Source: Sediminibacterium sp. C3
GTDB lineage: Bacteria > Bacteroidota > Bacteroidia > Chitinophagales > Chitinophagaceae
Direction of reading: 5' to 3'
DNA: 64,000 nt
Assembly (NCBI RefSeq): GCF_000508085.1
Contig: NZ_KI669560.1
Location: 1,831,248 to 1,895,247 of the forward strand
Part shown: in pieces, positions 44,900 through 53,684 of the stretch
How positions within the stretch are numbered: position 1 is the stretch's first letter
How the letters are laid out: each line of letters begins with the position of its first letter
The notes under the pieces: model-generated
Seen by the model: the letters and a program-made list of their open reading frames with translations, nothing else
What the model was told of the DNA's origin: nothing
Database searches by the model: none
Made by a program: the position numbers and the translations under genes

Positions 44900-47368
44900 A
44901 TGAGGATAGTTCCATTGCTTGTGTCAGCCCTTTTAACCTGGGGGGCAATTCATTTATTCAATACCCAACTCTCAGTAGGAGGAAGTAAAACCCCCAGACT
45001 GGGTTATTTCTTATCTCCTCAACATGGGTTCTGGCAGAATGCGGAATCTACAGAAACCAATTACAATGATAATATTGTATTGAAAGATCTTCAGGGTAAA
45101 GTAGAAGTGTATATTGATGACCGTCTGGTTCCTCATATTTATGCAGATGAAGACAATGATGCCTACTATGTGCAGGGATACCTGCATGCCAAGTTCAGAC
45201 TTTGGCAAATGGAATTTCAAACCCATGTGGCTGCCGGAAGATTAAGTGAAATTGTGGGTAAGGAGAGGGTTCCTACTGATCAGTTTTTCAGAAGGCTGGG
45301 AATGGTATACGGCGCAGAAAAAACAAAGGCCTTTGTAGAGAAAAACAATCCTGAAATGCAATCAGCCATTGATTCCTATGCGAAAGGGGTAAATGCCTAT
45401 ATTGCTCAGTTGAAGCCCGAGGAAATACCATTTGAATATAAATTATTGGATTATAAGCCTGAAGCCTGGACTTCTTTAAAAACGTACCTGTTCCAGATGT
45501 TCATGTCGTACGACTTAACAGGCAGAGGCGCTGTAACCGATTTGCAAATGAGCAATGCCAGAAATTATTTTGGCTACAAAGATTTTGATCGTTTGTTTAC
45601 GGATGTGCAAGATTCGCTGGATCCAATTATTCCTAAAGGAACAGTGTATGCAAAACCTACAATTAAAGTAGTGCCACCTGCTGATGTTCAAACCGCTTAT
45701 CTAGGGGATACTTCCGGAAATTCAACCGCAATGGCTCCATTTGTTCCCAATAAGAGCAACGGTAGTAATAACTGGGTAGTAGGCGGAAGTAAAACCAAAT
45801 CGGGCAGACCCATTTTAGCAAATGATCCGCACCTGGGTTTAAACCTACCTTCTCTCTGGTTTGAAGTACAGATTTCCACACCCACTCACAGAACTTATGG
45901 AGCAAGCTTTCCAGGTTCTCCGGCTGTCATCATCGGATTCAATGACAGCATTGCCTGGGGTGTAACCAATGCCGGAAGGGATGTATTGGATTACTATGAA
46001 ATGAAATTTAAAGATTCTACTTTAAATGAATACTGGTACAATGGTCAGTGGGTAAAAGCTGAAAAACGGACAGAGACTATCAAAGTAAAAGATAGTGCCA
46101 ATGTGATAGAAAATATTGCTATGACGGTTTACGGACCAACCATGTACGATTATCATTATAAAAATAGTGGTTCTGGGGGGAAAAATTTAGCACTGAGATG
46201 GACTGCTCACGACGGAGGAAGCGGACTACTGGCGTTCTACAAGTTGAATCATGCCAAAAATTATGAGGATTACCTAGAAGCTATTTCTCATTGGAATTCA
46301 ACCGGGCAGAATTTTGCTTTTGCCTCAAAAACAGGAGATATTGCTTTGAAACAACAGGCAAACTTTGTTGCCAGATGGTACAGACAGGGTGATTTTATTT
46401 TACCTGGTCAGGATAGTACCTATGCATGGCAGGGTTATATTCCCACCAATGAGAACCCAATGATTAAAAATCCGGAAAGAGGTTTTGTGAGTAGTGCCAA
46501 TCAAAAGTCTACGGATCATACTTACCCTTATTACCTTGGTGCAGCTTCCAATTTTCCTGTTTACAGAGGGGTTATTATCAATAGAAAGCTGGCGGCTCTT
46601 AGTAATGCCACTGCAGCTGATATTCAAAAACTGCAAATGGACAACTATAATGTTTTTGCTGAAATGGCCAGACCAGTGATCATGAAATATGTAAATCAAG
46701 CGGCACTGACTGCTGATGAAAAGAAGTATGTGGATATCATGAACAGCTGGAACCTGGTAAGTGATGTAAATGAAAAAGGGGCTACTGTATTTAATGTTAT
46801 TTGGGATAGTCTGGAAACAAGTATCTGGGGAGATGAGTTTGCAGGTGCAACTACCAATATTGGTTGGCCAGATGAAATAACCCTGTTGGAGAGTTTGAAG
46901 CGGGATAGCTTATATTCTTTTGCAGACAATATTAAAACAAAGAATAAAGTAGAAACAATTTCAGGTGCAGTAATGGACGCCATTAAAAAAGCTACTGTTG
47001 TTTTACAAAAAGCGGATAAAGAGGGTAAACTAGGATGGGCAGCTTTTAAGGATACCCGGGTGAGTCACCTGCTCAAAATAAATCCATTAAGTGCCTTGCA
47101 TTTGCCTATTGGCGGAGGAAGGCATATCATTAACGCCACTACCGAAACCCATGGTCCAAGCTGGAGAATGATTGTGCATATGACTGATGAAATTGAGGCC
47201 TATGGTGTGTATCCGGGTGGTCAACACGGTAATCCGGGAAGCAAGTACTATGATACGTTTATCAATCATTGGGCTACTGGAAAATATTACCCGATTTTGT
47301 TTTTACATTTAAAGGATGCCCCAACCCATAAGCGTATCAAGTGGTTGATGACATTTACCAAAGCATAA
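44900..47368 (+). CDS. Penicillin acylase family Ntn-hydrolase
   Basis: An 822-residue acylase precursor with an N-terminal hydrophobic signal. The pro-enzyme is expected to cut itself between G288 and S289 in NGSNNWVVGG, so that S289 becomes the N-terminal nucleophile of the beta chain. The downstream ANDPHLGL and the AWGVTNAGRDVLDYYE segment are typical of the family. It is located in the periplasm. Substrates in the family include penicillins, acyl-homoserine lactones and other amides; the sequence alone does not decide. Confidence 0.92.
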   Translation: MRIVPLLVSALLTWGAIHLFNTQLSVGGSKTPRLGYFLSPQHGFWQNAESTETNYNDNIVLKDLQGKVEVYIDDRLVPHIYADEDNDAYYVQGYLHAKFRLWQMEFQTHVAAGRLSEIVGKERVPTDQFFRRLGMVYGAEKTKAFVEKNNPEMQSAIDSYAKGVNAYIAQLKPEEIPFEYKLLDYKPEAWTSLKTYLFQMFMSYDLTGRGAVTDLQMSNARNYFGYKDFDRLFTDVQDSLDPIIPKGTVYAKPTIKVVPPADVQTAYLGDTSGNSTAMAPFVPNKSNGSNNWVVGGSKTKSGRPILANDPHLGLNLPSLWFEVQISTPTHRTYGASFPGSPAVIIGFNDSIAWGVTNAGRDVLDYYEMKFKDSTLNEYWYNGQWVKAEKRTETIKVKDSANVIENIAMTVYGPTMYDYHYKNSGSGGKNLALRWTAHDGGSGLLAFYKLNHAKNYEDYLEAISHWNSTGQNFAFASKTGDIALKQQANFVARWYRQGDFILPGQDSTYAWQGYIPTNENPMIKNPERGFVSSANQKSTDHTYPYYLGAASNFPVYRGVIINRKLAALSNATAADIQKLQMDNYNVFAEMARPVIMKYVNQAALTADEKKYVDIMNSWNLVSDVNEKGATVFNVIWDSLETSIWGDEFAGATTNIGWPDEITLLESLKRDSLYSFADNIKTKNKVETISGAVMDAIKKATVVLQKADKEGKLGWAAFKDTRVSHLLKINPLSALHLPIGGGRHIINATTETHGPSWRMIVHMTDEIEAYGVYPGGQHGNPGSKYYDTFINHWATGKYYPILFLHLKDAPTHKRIKWLMTFTKA

Positions 47369-47379
47369 AATTTTATTGT

Positions 47380-47730
47380 ATGAAATTCATTGTATCTATA
47401 TTGCTGACCGCTTTGCTTGCCTTTGTTGCCGGATTATTTACTCAGTTACCTTGGTGGATATTTGCCATCAGTTCTTTTGTGGTATCTGCGTTGATTACAC
47501 AGTCTCCGGGTAAATCTTTCCTGAGTGGATTTCTGGGCTTATTCCTGTTATGGGTGATACTGGCGATCATCAAGGATGCTGCAAATGAGCATATTCTTTC
47601 TACGAAAGTATCTCAGATATTGCCATTAGGTGGATCCTATATCATGTTGATTTTGATTACCGGAATAATCGGCGGACTGATTAGTGGCTTTGCTGCTTTA
47701 ACAGGAGCCTATTTAAAGAAAACCTCATAA
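47380..47730 (+). CDS. Small membrane protein of unknown function
   Basis: About 116 residues, four hydrophobic segments, starting MKFIVSILLTALLAFVAGLF. No motif is recognised. It lies 11 bp after the penicillin-acylase gene and 2 bp before tilS, so it is in the same transcription unit. An in-frame upstream extension inside the acylase gene is rejected because the ATG at 47380 starts directly with the helix. Confidence 0.72.
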   Translation: MKFIVSILLTALLAFVAGLFTQLPWWIFAISSFVVSALITQSPGKSFLSGFLGLFLLWVILAIIKDAANEHILSTKVSQILPLGGSYIMLILITGIIGGLISGFAALTGAYLKKTS

Positions 47731-47732
47731 TC

Positions 47733-49112
47733 TTGTTAACGCGTTTTCAGCAACACTGGAATGAACATTTTGCCGGGTTACAAAAACCAGCGCAGCCTTT
47801 TTTACTCGCCATGAGTGGGGGAGCAGACAGTACTGTGCTGGCTGTACTGCTGAAATCGATTGGGGTAGCTTTTAACGTAGCCCATGTGAACTATCAGCTA
47901 AGGGGTGAAGAAAGCAACAGAGACGAAGCATTTGTATCATCCTTTTGTAGTAATCATGCTATCCCTTGCTGGATTAAACGGGTAGATACAATCCAATACA
48001 AGACTGATACGGGTTTATCTACTCAGGTAGCGGCCAGAAAGATTCGATATGATTGGTTTGATCAGTTGAGAAAGGAAAATGCAGCACTGGCAGGCTCCTG
48101 GGTAATTACTGCGCATCATGCCAATGATGCCATCGAAACCAGTGCTATGCATTTCTTCAGAGGGACGGGATTAGAGGGATTAAAAGGGATCGTAGCTGTT
48201 CATAGAGAGAAAAAAATCATCAGGCCATTACTGCCTTTTTTAAAAGAAGAAATTGAAGCATTTGCAATTGGTCAATCCATTGCTTTCGTAAAAGATTCTT
48301 CCAACGATACGGATGACTACACCAGAAACTATTTCAGAAATCAGTTAATTCCTTCTGTAAAAAAAGTGTTTCCAGGTGTGGAACAGAACCTGCTGGCTAA
48401 TCTCACGCGATTCACTGAAGCAACTGAATTATATAAACAGGCAGTGATTGGGCACCTGAAAAAGTTATTGCATTGGAAAGGCAAGGAATGTCATGTGCCG
48501 GTAATGCTCTGGCAAAAAGCGAATCCACTCCATACTATTACCTGGGAAATCATTTCTCCATTTGAATTTACGGCAAATCAGATTCCGGAAGTGATAAAAT
48601 TACTCACTGCCGCGAACAGCAGTTATATACAGTCAGCTACACATCGGATTATCAGGAATAGAAGCTGGATGATTATTGCACCTTTGGCAAGTGAAGAGGC
48701 AGTGAATATTGTGATTGATAAGCCAGGAGTGATTCATTTTTCAGAAGGGAAACTGGAGCTTAGTTTGCGCAACAAATCTGATGCATCCTTGTCTTCTGCA
48801 AATTCAGGTAGAGATGCGGAGGCCTCTATTGAACTACTGGATGCCCGTGCTGTGAAATTCCCGCTATTACTACGCAAATGGAAAACCGGAGATTACTTTT
48901 ATCCGCTGGGGATGGGAAAGAAGAAAAAAATTGCTAAGTTTTTGATGGATCTTAAATTAAGTAAAACAGAAAAGGAAAAAATCTGGATTCTTGAGTCTGA
49001 GAATAAAATTATGGTTGTGTTGGGCAAAAGAATTGACCATCGCTTCAGATGTCTAGAGGGTACCACCCAACAATTGGCTATTACATTTACAGCCGGTTCC
49101 AATCCCACCTGA
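47733..49112 (+). CDS. tilS: tRNA(Ile)-lysidine synthase TilS
   Basis: A 459-residue ATP-dependent ligase that puts lysine on C34 of the CAU-anticodon tRNA-Ile. The PP-loop is S28-G-G-A-D-S33. Further family blocks are NVAHVNYQLRGEES, TAHHANDAIET and DSSNDTDDYTRNYFRNQLIP. The C-terminal substrate-binding domain (about 375-459) contains GDYFYPLGMGKKKKIAKFLMD. The start is TTG at 47733, immediately after the stop of the small membrane protein. Confidence 0.95.
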   Translation: MLTRFQQHWNEHFAGLQKPAQPFLLAMSGGADSTVLAVLLKSIGVAFNVAHVNYQLRGEESNRDEAFVSSFCSNHAIPCWIKRVDTIQYKTDTGLSTQVAARKIRYDWFDQLRKENAALAGSWVITAHHANDAIETSAMHFFRGTGLEGLKGIVAVHREKKIIRPLLPFLKEEIEAFAIGQSIAFVKDSSNDTDDYTRNYFRNQLIPSVKKVFPGVEQNLLANLTRFTEATELYKQAVIGHLKKLLHWKGKECHVPVMLWQKANPLHTITWEIISPFEFTANQIPEVIKLLTAANSSYIQSATHRIIRNRSWMIIAPLASEEAVNIVIDKPGVIHFSEGKLELSLRNKSDASLSSANSGRDAEASIELLDARAVKFPLLLRKWKTGDYFYPLGMGKKKKIAKFLMDLKLSKTEKEKIWILESENKIMVVLGKRIDHRFRCLEGTTQQLAITFTAGSNPT

Positions 49113-49118
49113 AAAAAA

Positions 49119-49763
49119 TTAATAGCCCGCTATATAAAGTTTTATTGCATTGATGAAATTTTCAAATGCATTGAATTTGCTTAGAAAACTGGTGGTGATA
49201 ATTAAAAATACGATACCGAAAATAGCTCCCCAGATATGTGCTGAGTGATTGATATTTCCGTGCCCTTTTTTAGCCAAATAAGCAGATAAAATAAGATACA
49301 GTGGGCCAAATACAAAGCCAGGAATATGAAAAGGAATCGGGAAGATTCCCATGCCCATTGTAGGATATAGAAATATGCCAGCAAAGATGACAGCAGAAAC
49401 AGCACCCGATGCCCCCAAACTTCTGTAGTGATAATTATTCTGGTTATTAAAATAAGTAGGAAGCAAACAGACGATTAACGAAATGATATACAATATCAGG
49501 TATATTAATTTTCCCGACTCGCCGAATATTTGCACAAAAGTTCTTTCTACCAGATCTCCAAACAGGTAAAAAGAATACATATTAAACAACAAGTGCATGA
49601 TGTCTGCATGGATCAATCCACTGGTAATAAACCGATACCACTGGTTTCTGTTGGTGATGGCCGGAGGATAAAAAATTAAATCGTCTAAGACTTTCTGGTT
49701 AGAAAATCCGGTAAAGGAAATGACACTGGTCAGTAATATGATGCTGAGTGTTATGGTTATCAT
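49119..49763 (-). CDS. Rhomboid family intramembrane serine protease
   Basis: A 214-residue membrane protein with six helices. The catalytic Ser is S119 in GASGAVS and the catalytic His is H176 in HSAHIWGA. The oxyanion HxxxxN-type motif is HLLFNMYSFYLFGDLVER. It should cut transmembrane substrates within the membrane. It is 13 bp downstream of rlmH on the same strand and converges on tilS. Confidence 0.92.
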   Translation of the reverse strand: MITITLSIILLTSVISFTGFSNQKVLDDLIFYPPAITNRNQWYRFITSGLIHADIMHLLFNMYSFYLFGDLVERTFVQIFGESGKLIYLILYIISLIVCLLPTYFNNQNNYHYRSLGASGAVSAVIFAGIFLYPTMGMGIFPIPFHIPGFVFGPLYLILSAYLAKKGHGNINHSAHIWGAIFGIVFLIITTSFLSKFNAFENFINAIKLYIAGY

Positions 49764-49776
49764 AGTATCCTGGACA

Positions 49777-50250
49777 TTAAATATGATGGTATTTTTCGTT
49801 TTTAATGATTGTACAGGCTCTGTACACCTGTTCTGCTAATATCAGCCTTACCAGCATATGGGGAAATACCAATGCCGATAAACTCCATACTGCCTGAGCA
49901 CGCTGTGTAATAGCATGCTCTACACCGAATGCACCTCCAATTAAAAAGACCAGTTGTTTACAACTTTCATTGGCTCTTTGTTCAATAAACTTTGCCAATT
50001 GCGGAGAATTGAAGCTTTTCCCCCTTTCGTCCAGCAAAACCAGATAATCGTCTTTATCAATCACATTTAATATGAGCGCTGCTTCTGCTTTTTTTAATTC
50101 AGCTTCAGGTAAACTGGCTGCATTTTTGGGAGGGGCAATAATTTGCCACTCTGTTTTATAGTATTTATTGATTCTTTTGGTAAAATCATCAATTCCTTCG
50201 CTTACATAAGATTCATTGGGCTTGCCAACTGAAATCAGGCGTAGTTTCAT
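49777..50250 (-). CDS. rlmH: 23S rRNA pseudouridine-1915 N3-methyltransferase RlmH
   Basis: A 157-residue SPOUT methyltransferase that methylates pseudouridine 1915 in 23S rRNA on 70S ribosomes. Diagnostic blocks are YLVLLDERGKSFNSPQLAKF, LVFLIGGAFGVEH and FPHMLVRLILAEQVYRA, ending in YHHI. The ATG at 50248-50250 (MKLRLISVGK) is the standard start; the upstream in-frame extension is not family sequence. The rhomboid gene follows. Confidence 0.95.
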   Translation of the reverse strand: MKLRLISVGKPNESYVSEGIDDFTKRINKYYKTEWQIIAPPKNAASLPEAELKKAEAALILNVIDKDDYLVLLDERGKSFNSPQLAKFIEQRANESCKQLVFLIGGAFGVEHAITQRAQAVWSLSALVFPHMLVRLILAEQVYRACTIIKNEKYHHI

Positions 50251-50344
50251 AGATTGAAAGTAAGCACAATTTTGGGTAAATCCAATTGGCATAGCTTTTG
50301 TTCTTTTCCAAACTCAAAGTATATTACATACAAATTGCTTTCTA

Positions 50345-52738
50345 ATGAGAAATTTAACTGTTAGTATCATTTGTTTATTGGTGTTTGGGGTAAGTACTGT
50401 GGCAAATGCACAACAAATTGATTCTATGATGAGTGTGTATGCAGAAGGATTCCCAAAAGAAAAAATACATGTTCATTTTGATAGACCCGTTTATAACACT
50501 GGAGATACCTTATTTTATAAAGTGTATTTGCTGGCGGGCAATGAACCCAGTGTGCTCAGCAAAAACCTCTATGTGGAATGGTACGACACAACCGGAACCC
50601 TCATAAAGCAGACTGTAGCCCCATTGTATCAGGCAACGGCCAAGGGCAGTTTTGAAGTACCAGCAAATTATGGAGGCGGATTTCTTCATGTAAAAGCTTT
50701 CACCAGATGGATGCTGAATGATGATGTAGCGTATTTGTTTCAGAAAAACATACCAATCAACGGGGGCAATGTAGTTATCGGTAGAATGCCCTCTCCAACG
50801 CGGGTAGATATTTTTCCGGAAAGTGGAACTTTAGTTGAAGGGGTAAATTCAAGAGTAGCTTTTAAAGCCATAAATCAAGCTGGATTACCTGTGAAAATTA
50901 AAGGGGTGTTGGTAGATGCACAGAAAAAAGTACTGGATAGCCTAAAAGTTCAGCATGACGGGATGGGCATATTTGTACTGAAACCATTGCCGGGTCAGCA
51001 ATATCAGTTAAACTGGACGGATGAATTTGGAAGAGCAGGAACAACTCCTGTAAAAGATATCAAGAAAGAGGGGGTGGTGTTAACGGTTAGAACCAATAAT
51101 GAAAAAGCCTTTTTGCAATTTGAAAGATCTGAACCCGCTTCTGCCAACTTTAAGCAAATGAATTTGCTGGTACATATGAACCAGTCACTTATGTACAAAG
51201 TGGGTCTGAAAATGTCCGAAAGAAATTTTCAAAGGGCAGAAATTCCGATTGATGAATTACCAACCGGCATTGTACAGTTTACTTTATTTACCTCAGATTG
51301 GATACCAGTAGCAGAGCGTATTGCTTTTATAAACAACCATACTCATGACTTTAATGCCAAGATAAATCCTATTGTTACAAATCTGGGCAAACGTGCTTTA
51401 AATAAGTTTGACATTTTTGTTTCAGATACTTCTATGACCAATATGTCGGTTGCAGTAATTGATGCCAATGCCAATACGAATGATCCGCATTCCATTTTTT
51501 CCAATTTTCTTCTGGCAAGTGAAATAAAGGGATATGTTCATAATCCTTCCTATTACTTTCAGAGTGACGCAGACAGCATCATGAACAGGCTGGATTTGGT
51601 AATGATGACAAATGGCTGGAGAAAGATAAACTGGGAGAAACTAAGAGAAGGAATCGGCCCACAACTAAAATATATGCCAGAGACAGAGTACATGTCGCTG
51701 AAAGGCTCCGTATTTGGTATTAAACCGGGAATGGTAAAAGACCAGCAACTGAATTTTGTAATGGCGGCTAAAGACAGTAGTAAATCCCTTCAGTTTGCGG
51801 CCATTGACGCCAATGGTAATTTTGAGCAGCCAGGTATATTTTTCTATGACACAGTAAAAGTTTATTACGGATTTAATAATAACTCTAAATTGAGTGGTGC
51901 AACCCAGGTGAAAATTGAGAACGGATTATTGAGAAAGGAAAATGGAGCCAAAGTGGGTTTAGGTAATTTACCCCCTATCTGGGGAGGGATTGATTCCATG
52001 GCCATTGTACGCATGAATTTTTTATTATCCGAACAGGAAAAACTTCGCAGATTAAAAGCAAGCACTACATTATCTGAAGTAATCGTTAAAACCAAGACCA
52101 AATCCAAGATTGAAATCATGGATGAAACCTATACTTCAGGTTTATTTTCCAGAGGGGATGGTTATAGTTTCGACTTAACAGAAGGAACCAATCTGGCAAT
52201 TGATATCTTCACCTACTTACAGGGCAAAGTGGCTGGATTGCAAGTAACCGGAAACGGATCCGCTGTTAATTTAAGTTGGCGTGGAGGTATTCCGGATATC
52301 TACCTAAACGAAATCAGAAGTGATATTCCAATGGTTTCTACCATTCCAGTAGCAGATGTTGCGTATATAAAAGTTTTCAGACCTCCATTCTTTGGAACAG
52401 GTGCAGGTGGAGGAAGTGGTGCTATTGTTGTTTATACTAAGAAGGGAGGAGGCCAATCCAAAGGTGGCCAAAATGTTAAAGGTCTCGAAAGCACTTTGTT
52501 AAGCGGATATTCAGTTTTCAAAGAGTTCTACAATCCTGTATATGATAAAACTGCTGCATCATTTGAACCAGACACAAGAAATACCTTGTACTGGAATCCA
52601 TATATTATAACCAATAAAAAGTCCCCAAGGTATCAGGTAGAGTTTTATAATAACGATGTATCTACAAAATTGAAAATTGTATTGGAAGGATTCAATGCTA
52701 ACGGTAAAATGACTAGGGTAGAGCGAATATTAGAGTAA
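50345..52738 (+). CDS. MG2-like / TonB-plug surface protein without barrel
   Basis: 797 residues with a signal peptide (about 1-22, ANA/Q). The N-terminal third looks like a macroglobulin MG2-type beta domain (KIHVHFDRPVYNTGDTLFYKVYLLAG). Further beta domains follow, including a MKD/FNxLDLVMMTNGWRKINW-like segment at about 415-435. The C-terminus (about 620-700) has a TonB receptor plug domain with LQGKVAGLQVTGNG and GSGAIVVYTKKGG, but no following beta-barrel. Such plug-only proteins are common in Bacteroidota and their role is unclear; anchoring to another outer-membrane protein is possible. Confidence 0.82.
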   Translation: MRNLTVSIICLLVFGVSTVANAQQIDSMMSVYAEGFPKEKIHVHFDRPVYNTGDTLFYKVYLLAGNEPSVLSKNLYVEWYDTTGTLIKQTVAPLYQATAKGSFEVPANYGGGFLHVKAFTRWMLNDDVAYLFQKNIPINGGNVVIGRMPSPTRVDIFPESGTLVEGVNSRVAFKAINQAGLPVKIKGVLVDAQKKVLDSLKVQHDGMGIFVLKPLPGQQYQLNWTDEFGRAGTTPVKDIKKEGVVLTVRTNNEKAFLQFERSEPASANFKQMNLLVHMNQSLMYKVGLKMSERNFQRAEIPIDELPTGIVQFTLFTSDWIPVAERIAFINNHTHDFNAKINPIVTNLGKRALNKFDIFVSDTSMTNMSVAVIDANANTNDPHSIFSNFLLASEIKGYVHNPSYYFQSDADSIMNRLDLVMMTNGWRKINWEKLREGIGPQLKYMPETEYMSLKGSVFGIKPGMVKDQQLNFVMAAKDSSKSLQFAAIDANGNFEQPGIFFYDTVKVYYGFNNNSKLSGATQVKIENGLLRKENGAKVGLGNLPPIWGGIDSMAIVRMNFLLSEQEKLRRLKASTTLSEVIVKTKTKSKIEIMDETYTSGLFSRGDGYSFDLTEGTNLAIDIFTYLQGKVAGLQVTGNGSAVNLSWRGGIPDIYLNEIRSDIPMVSTIPVADVAYIKVFRPPFFGTGAGGGSGAIVVYTKKGGGQSKGGQNVKGLESTLLSGYSVFKEFYNPVYDKTAASFEPDTRNTLYWNPYIITNKKSPRYQVEFYNNDVSTKLKIVLEGFNANGKMTRVERILE

Positions 52739-52776
52739 TGATTTCCAGCGATTGTTATTATACTAAAATTGTGGGT

Positions 52777-53526
52777 TTATTGAAGTTGCTTTGTTCGGAA
52801 ACGTATTTTTCTTAACCTGATAATCCCTAATAAAAACACGGTTATAATAACCAGGATGATAAGGGAGTATGCGCCATTGTCAATATTGTCGAGTTGGTAT
52901 TTGGCATCGTCGTTCCAGAAAATAGTGAGCATTGTCTGATGTTTAATATTCTTATATAGAAATAATCCATATAAGATAGCAAAGTAACATTGGAAAAGCA
53001 AAAAAAGATAAACCAGTGAAGCAAGTGATGCTACTTCATGTTCAAAATTTTCCGGATGCTCAGCATCTTCTTTAATAACAATGTAGAGCGAATAAAAAAG
53101 ATAAAAGGTTAAATGCGTCAGGCAGGCCAACCCTGAATAGATAGAATTGGGTGGATCTGATAACTCATTATAGAATACAATGATTACACTACTAGAAAGT
53201 ATAAATGGGATAAGTTGAATCCAATGCTGCCTGATATTATTAGACTCCTGTTTGAAGAAATTTTTTACAAATAAGAAAAGCAAAGGTCCCAAAATCAGTA
53301 GTGAACCATTGGCAACAAAGAATGCAACCCTATTTAGTCCGGAATGTTCACCATATCTAAAATAGTATTGACTGGCAAAAAGCAATAAGCTAATTTCTAT
53401 ATAAATACCAATCAATGTCTTCTTGGTTTCTTCAAACTTACTTATTAAGTAAATAAGCAGAAAGCTGGCTATTCCAACAAATAAGGAAGAGATGATTATA
53501 ATAATATCAATAGGGTAAAAAATCAA
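52777..53526 (-). CDS. Seven-helix membrane protein resembling an AraC-type sensor half
   Basis: A 249-residue protein with about seven hydrophobic helices and a short basic tail (IRLRKIRFRTKQLQ). The spacing of helices and the loop KNFFKQESNNIRQHWIQLIPF recall the membrane sensor half of 7TM-AraC regulators of Bacteroidota, but the AraC DNA-binding domain is absent. The downstream 39 bp hold nothing to restore it. It may be a stand-alone sensor, a truncated gene, or an unrelated family. Confidence 0.6.
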   Translation of the reverse strand: MIFYPIDIIIIISSLFVGIASFLLIYLISKFEETKKTLIGIYIEISLLLFASQYYFRYGEHSGLNRVAFFVANGSLLILGPLLFLFVKNFFKQESNNIRQHWIQLIPFILSSSVIIVFYNELSDPPNSIYSGLACLTHLTFYLFYSLYIVIKEDAEHPENFEHEVASLASLVYLFLLFQCYFAILYGLFLYKNIKHQTMLTIFWNDDAKYQLDNIDNGAYSLIILVIITVFLLGIIRLRKIRFRTKQLQ

Positions 53527-53635
53527 TGGTAAAGTTCCGGACTATCCAATTGATTTATTTTCCCTAAACCTATTTGGATGTATAAAAAATTGAGCAAAAT
53601 CGTCTCGATGGAGTTAATTTACTAAGGGGAATTAA

Positions 53636-53662
53636 AAAGCCCCGTCTTGTGGACGGGGCTTT
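53636..53662 (-). terminator. Terminator of the YDG/T9SS protein gene
   Basis: A perfect 11-bp stem (AAAGCCCCGTC at 53636-53646, complement at 53652-53662) with a 5-base loop, T-rich on the minus strand, 23 bp after the stop of the large surface-protein gene. Confidence 0.85.
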
Positions 53663-53684
53663 GGTTTTAATTAAGTTGGTTTTG

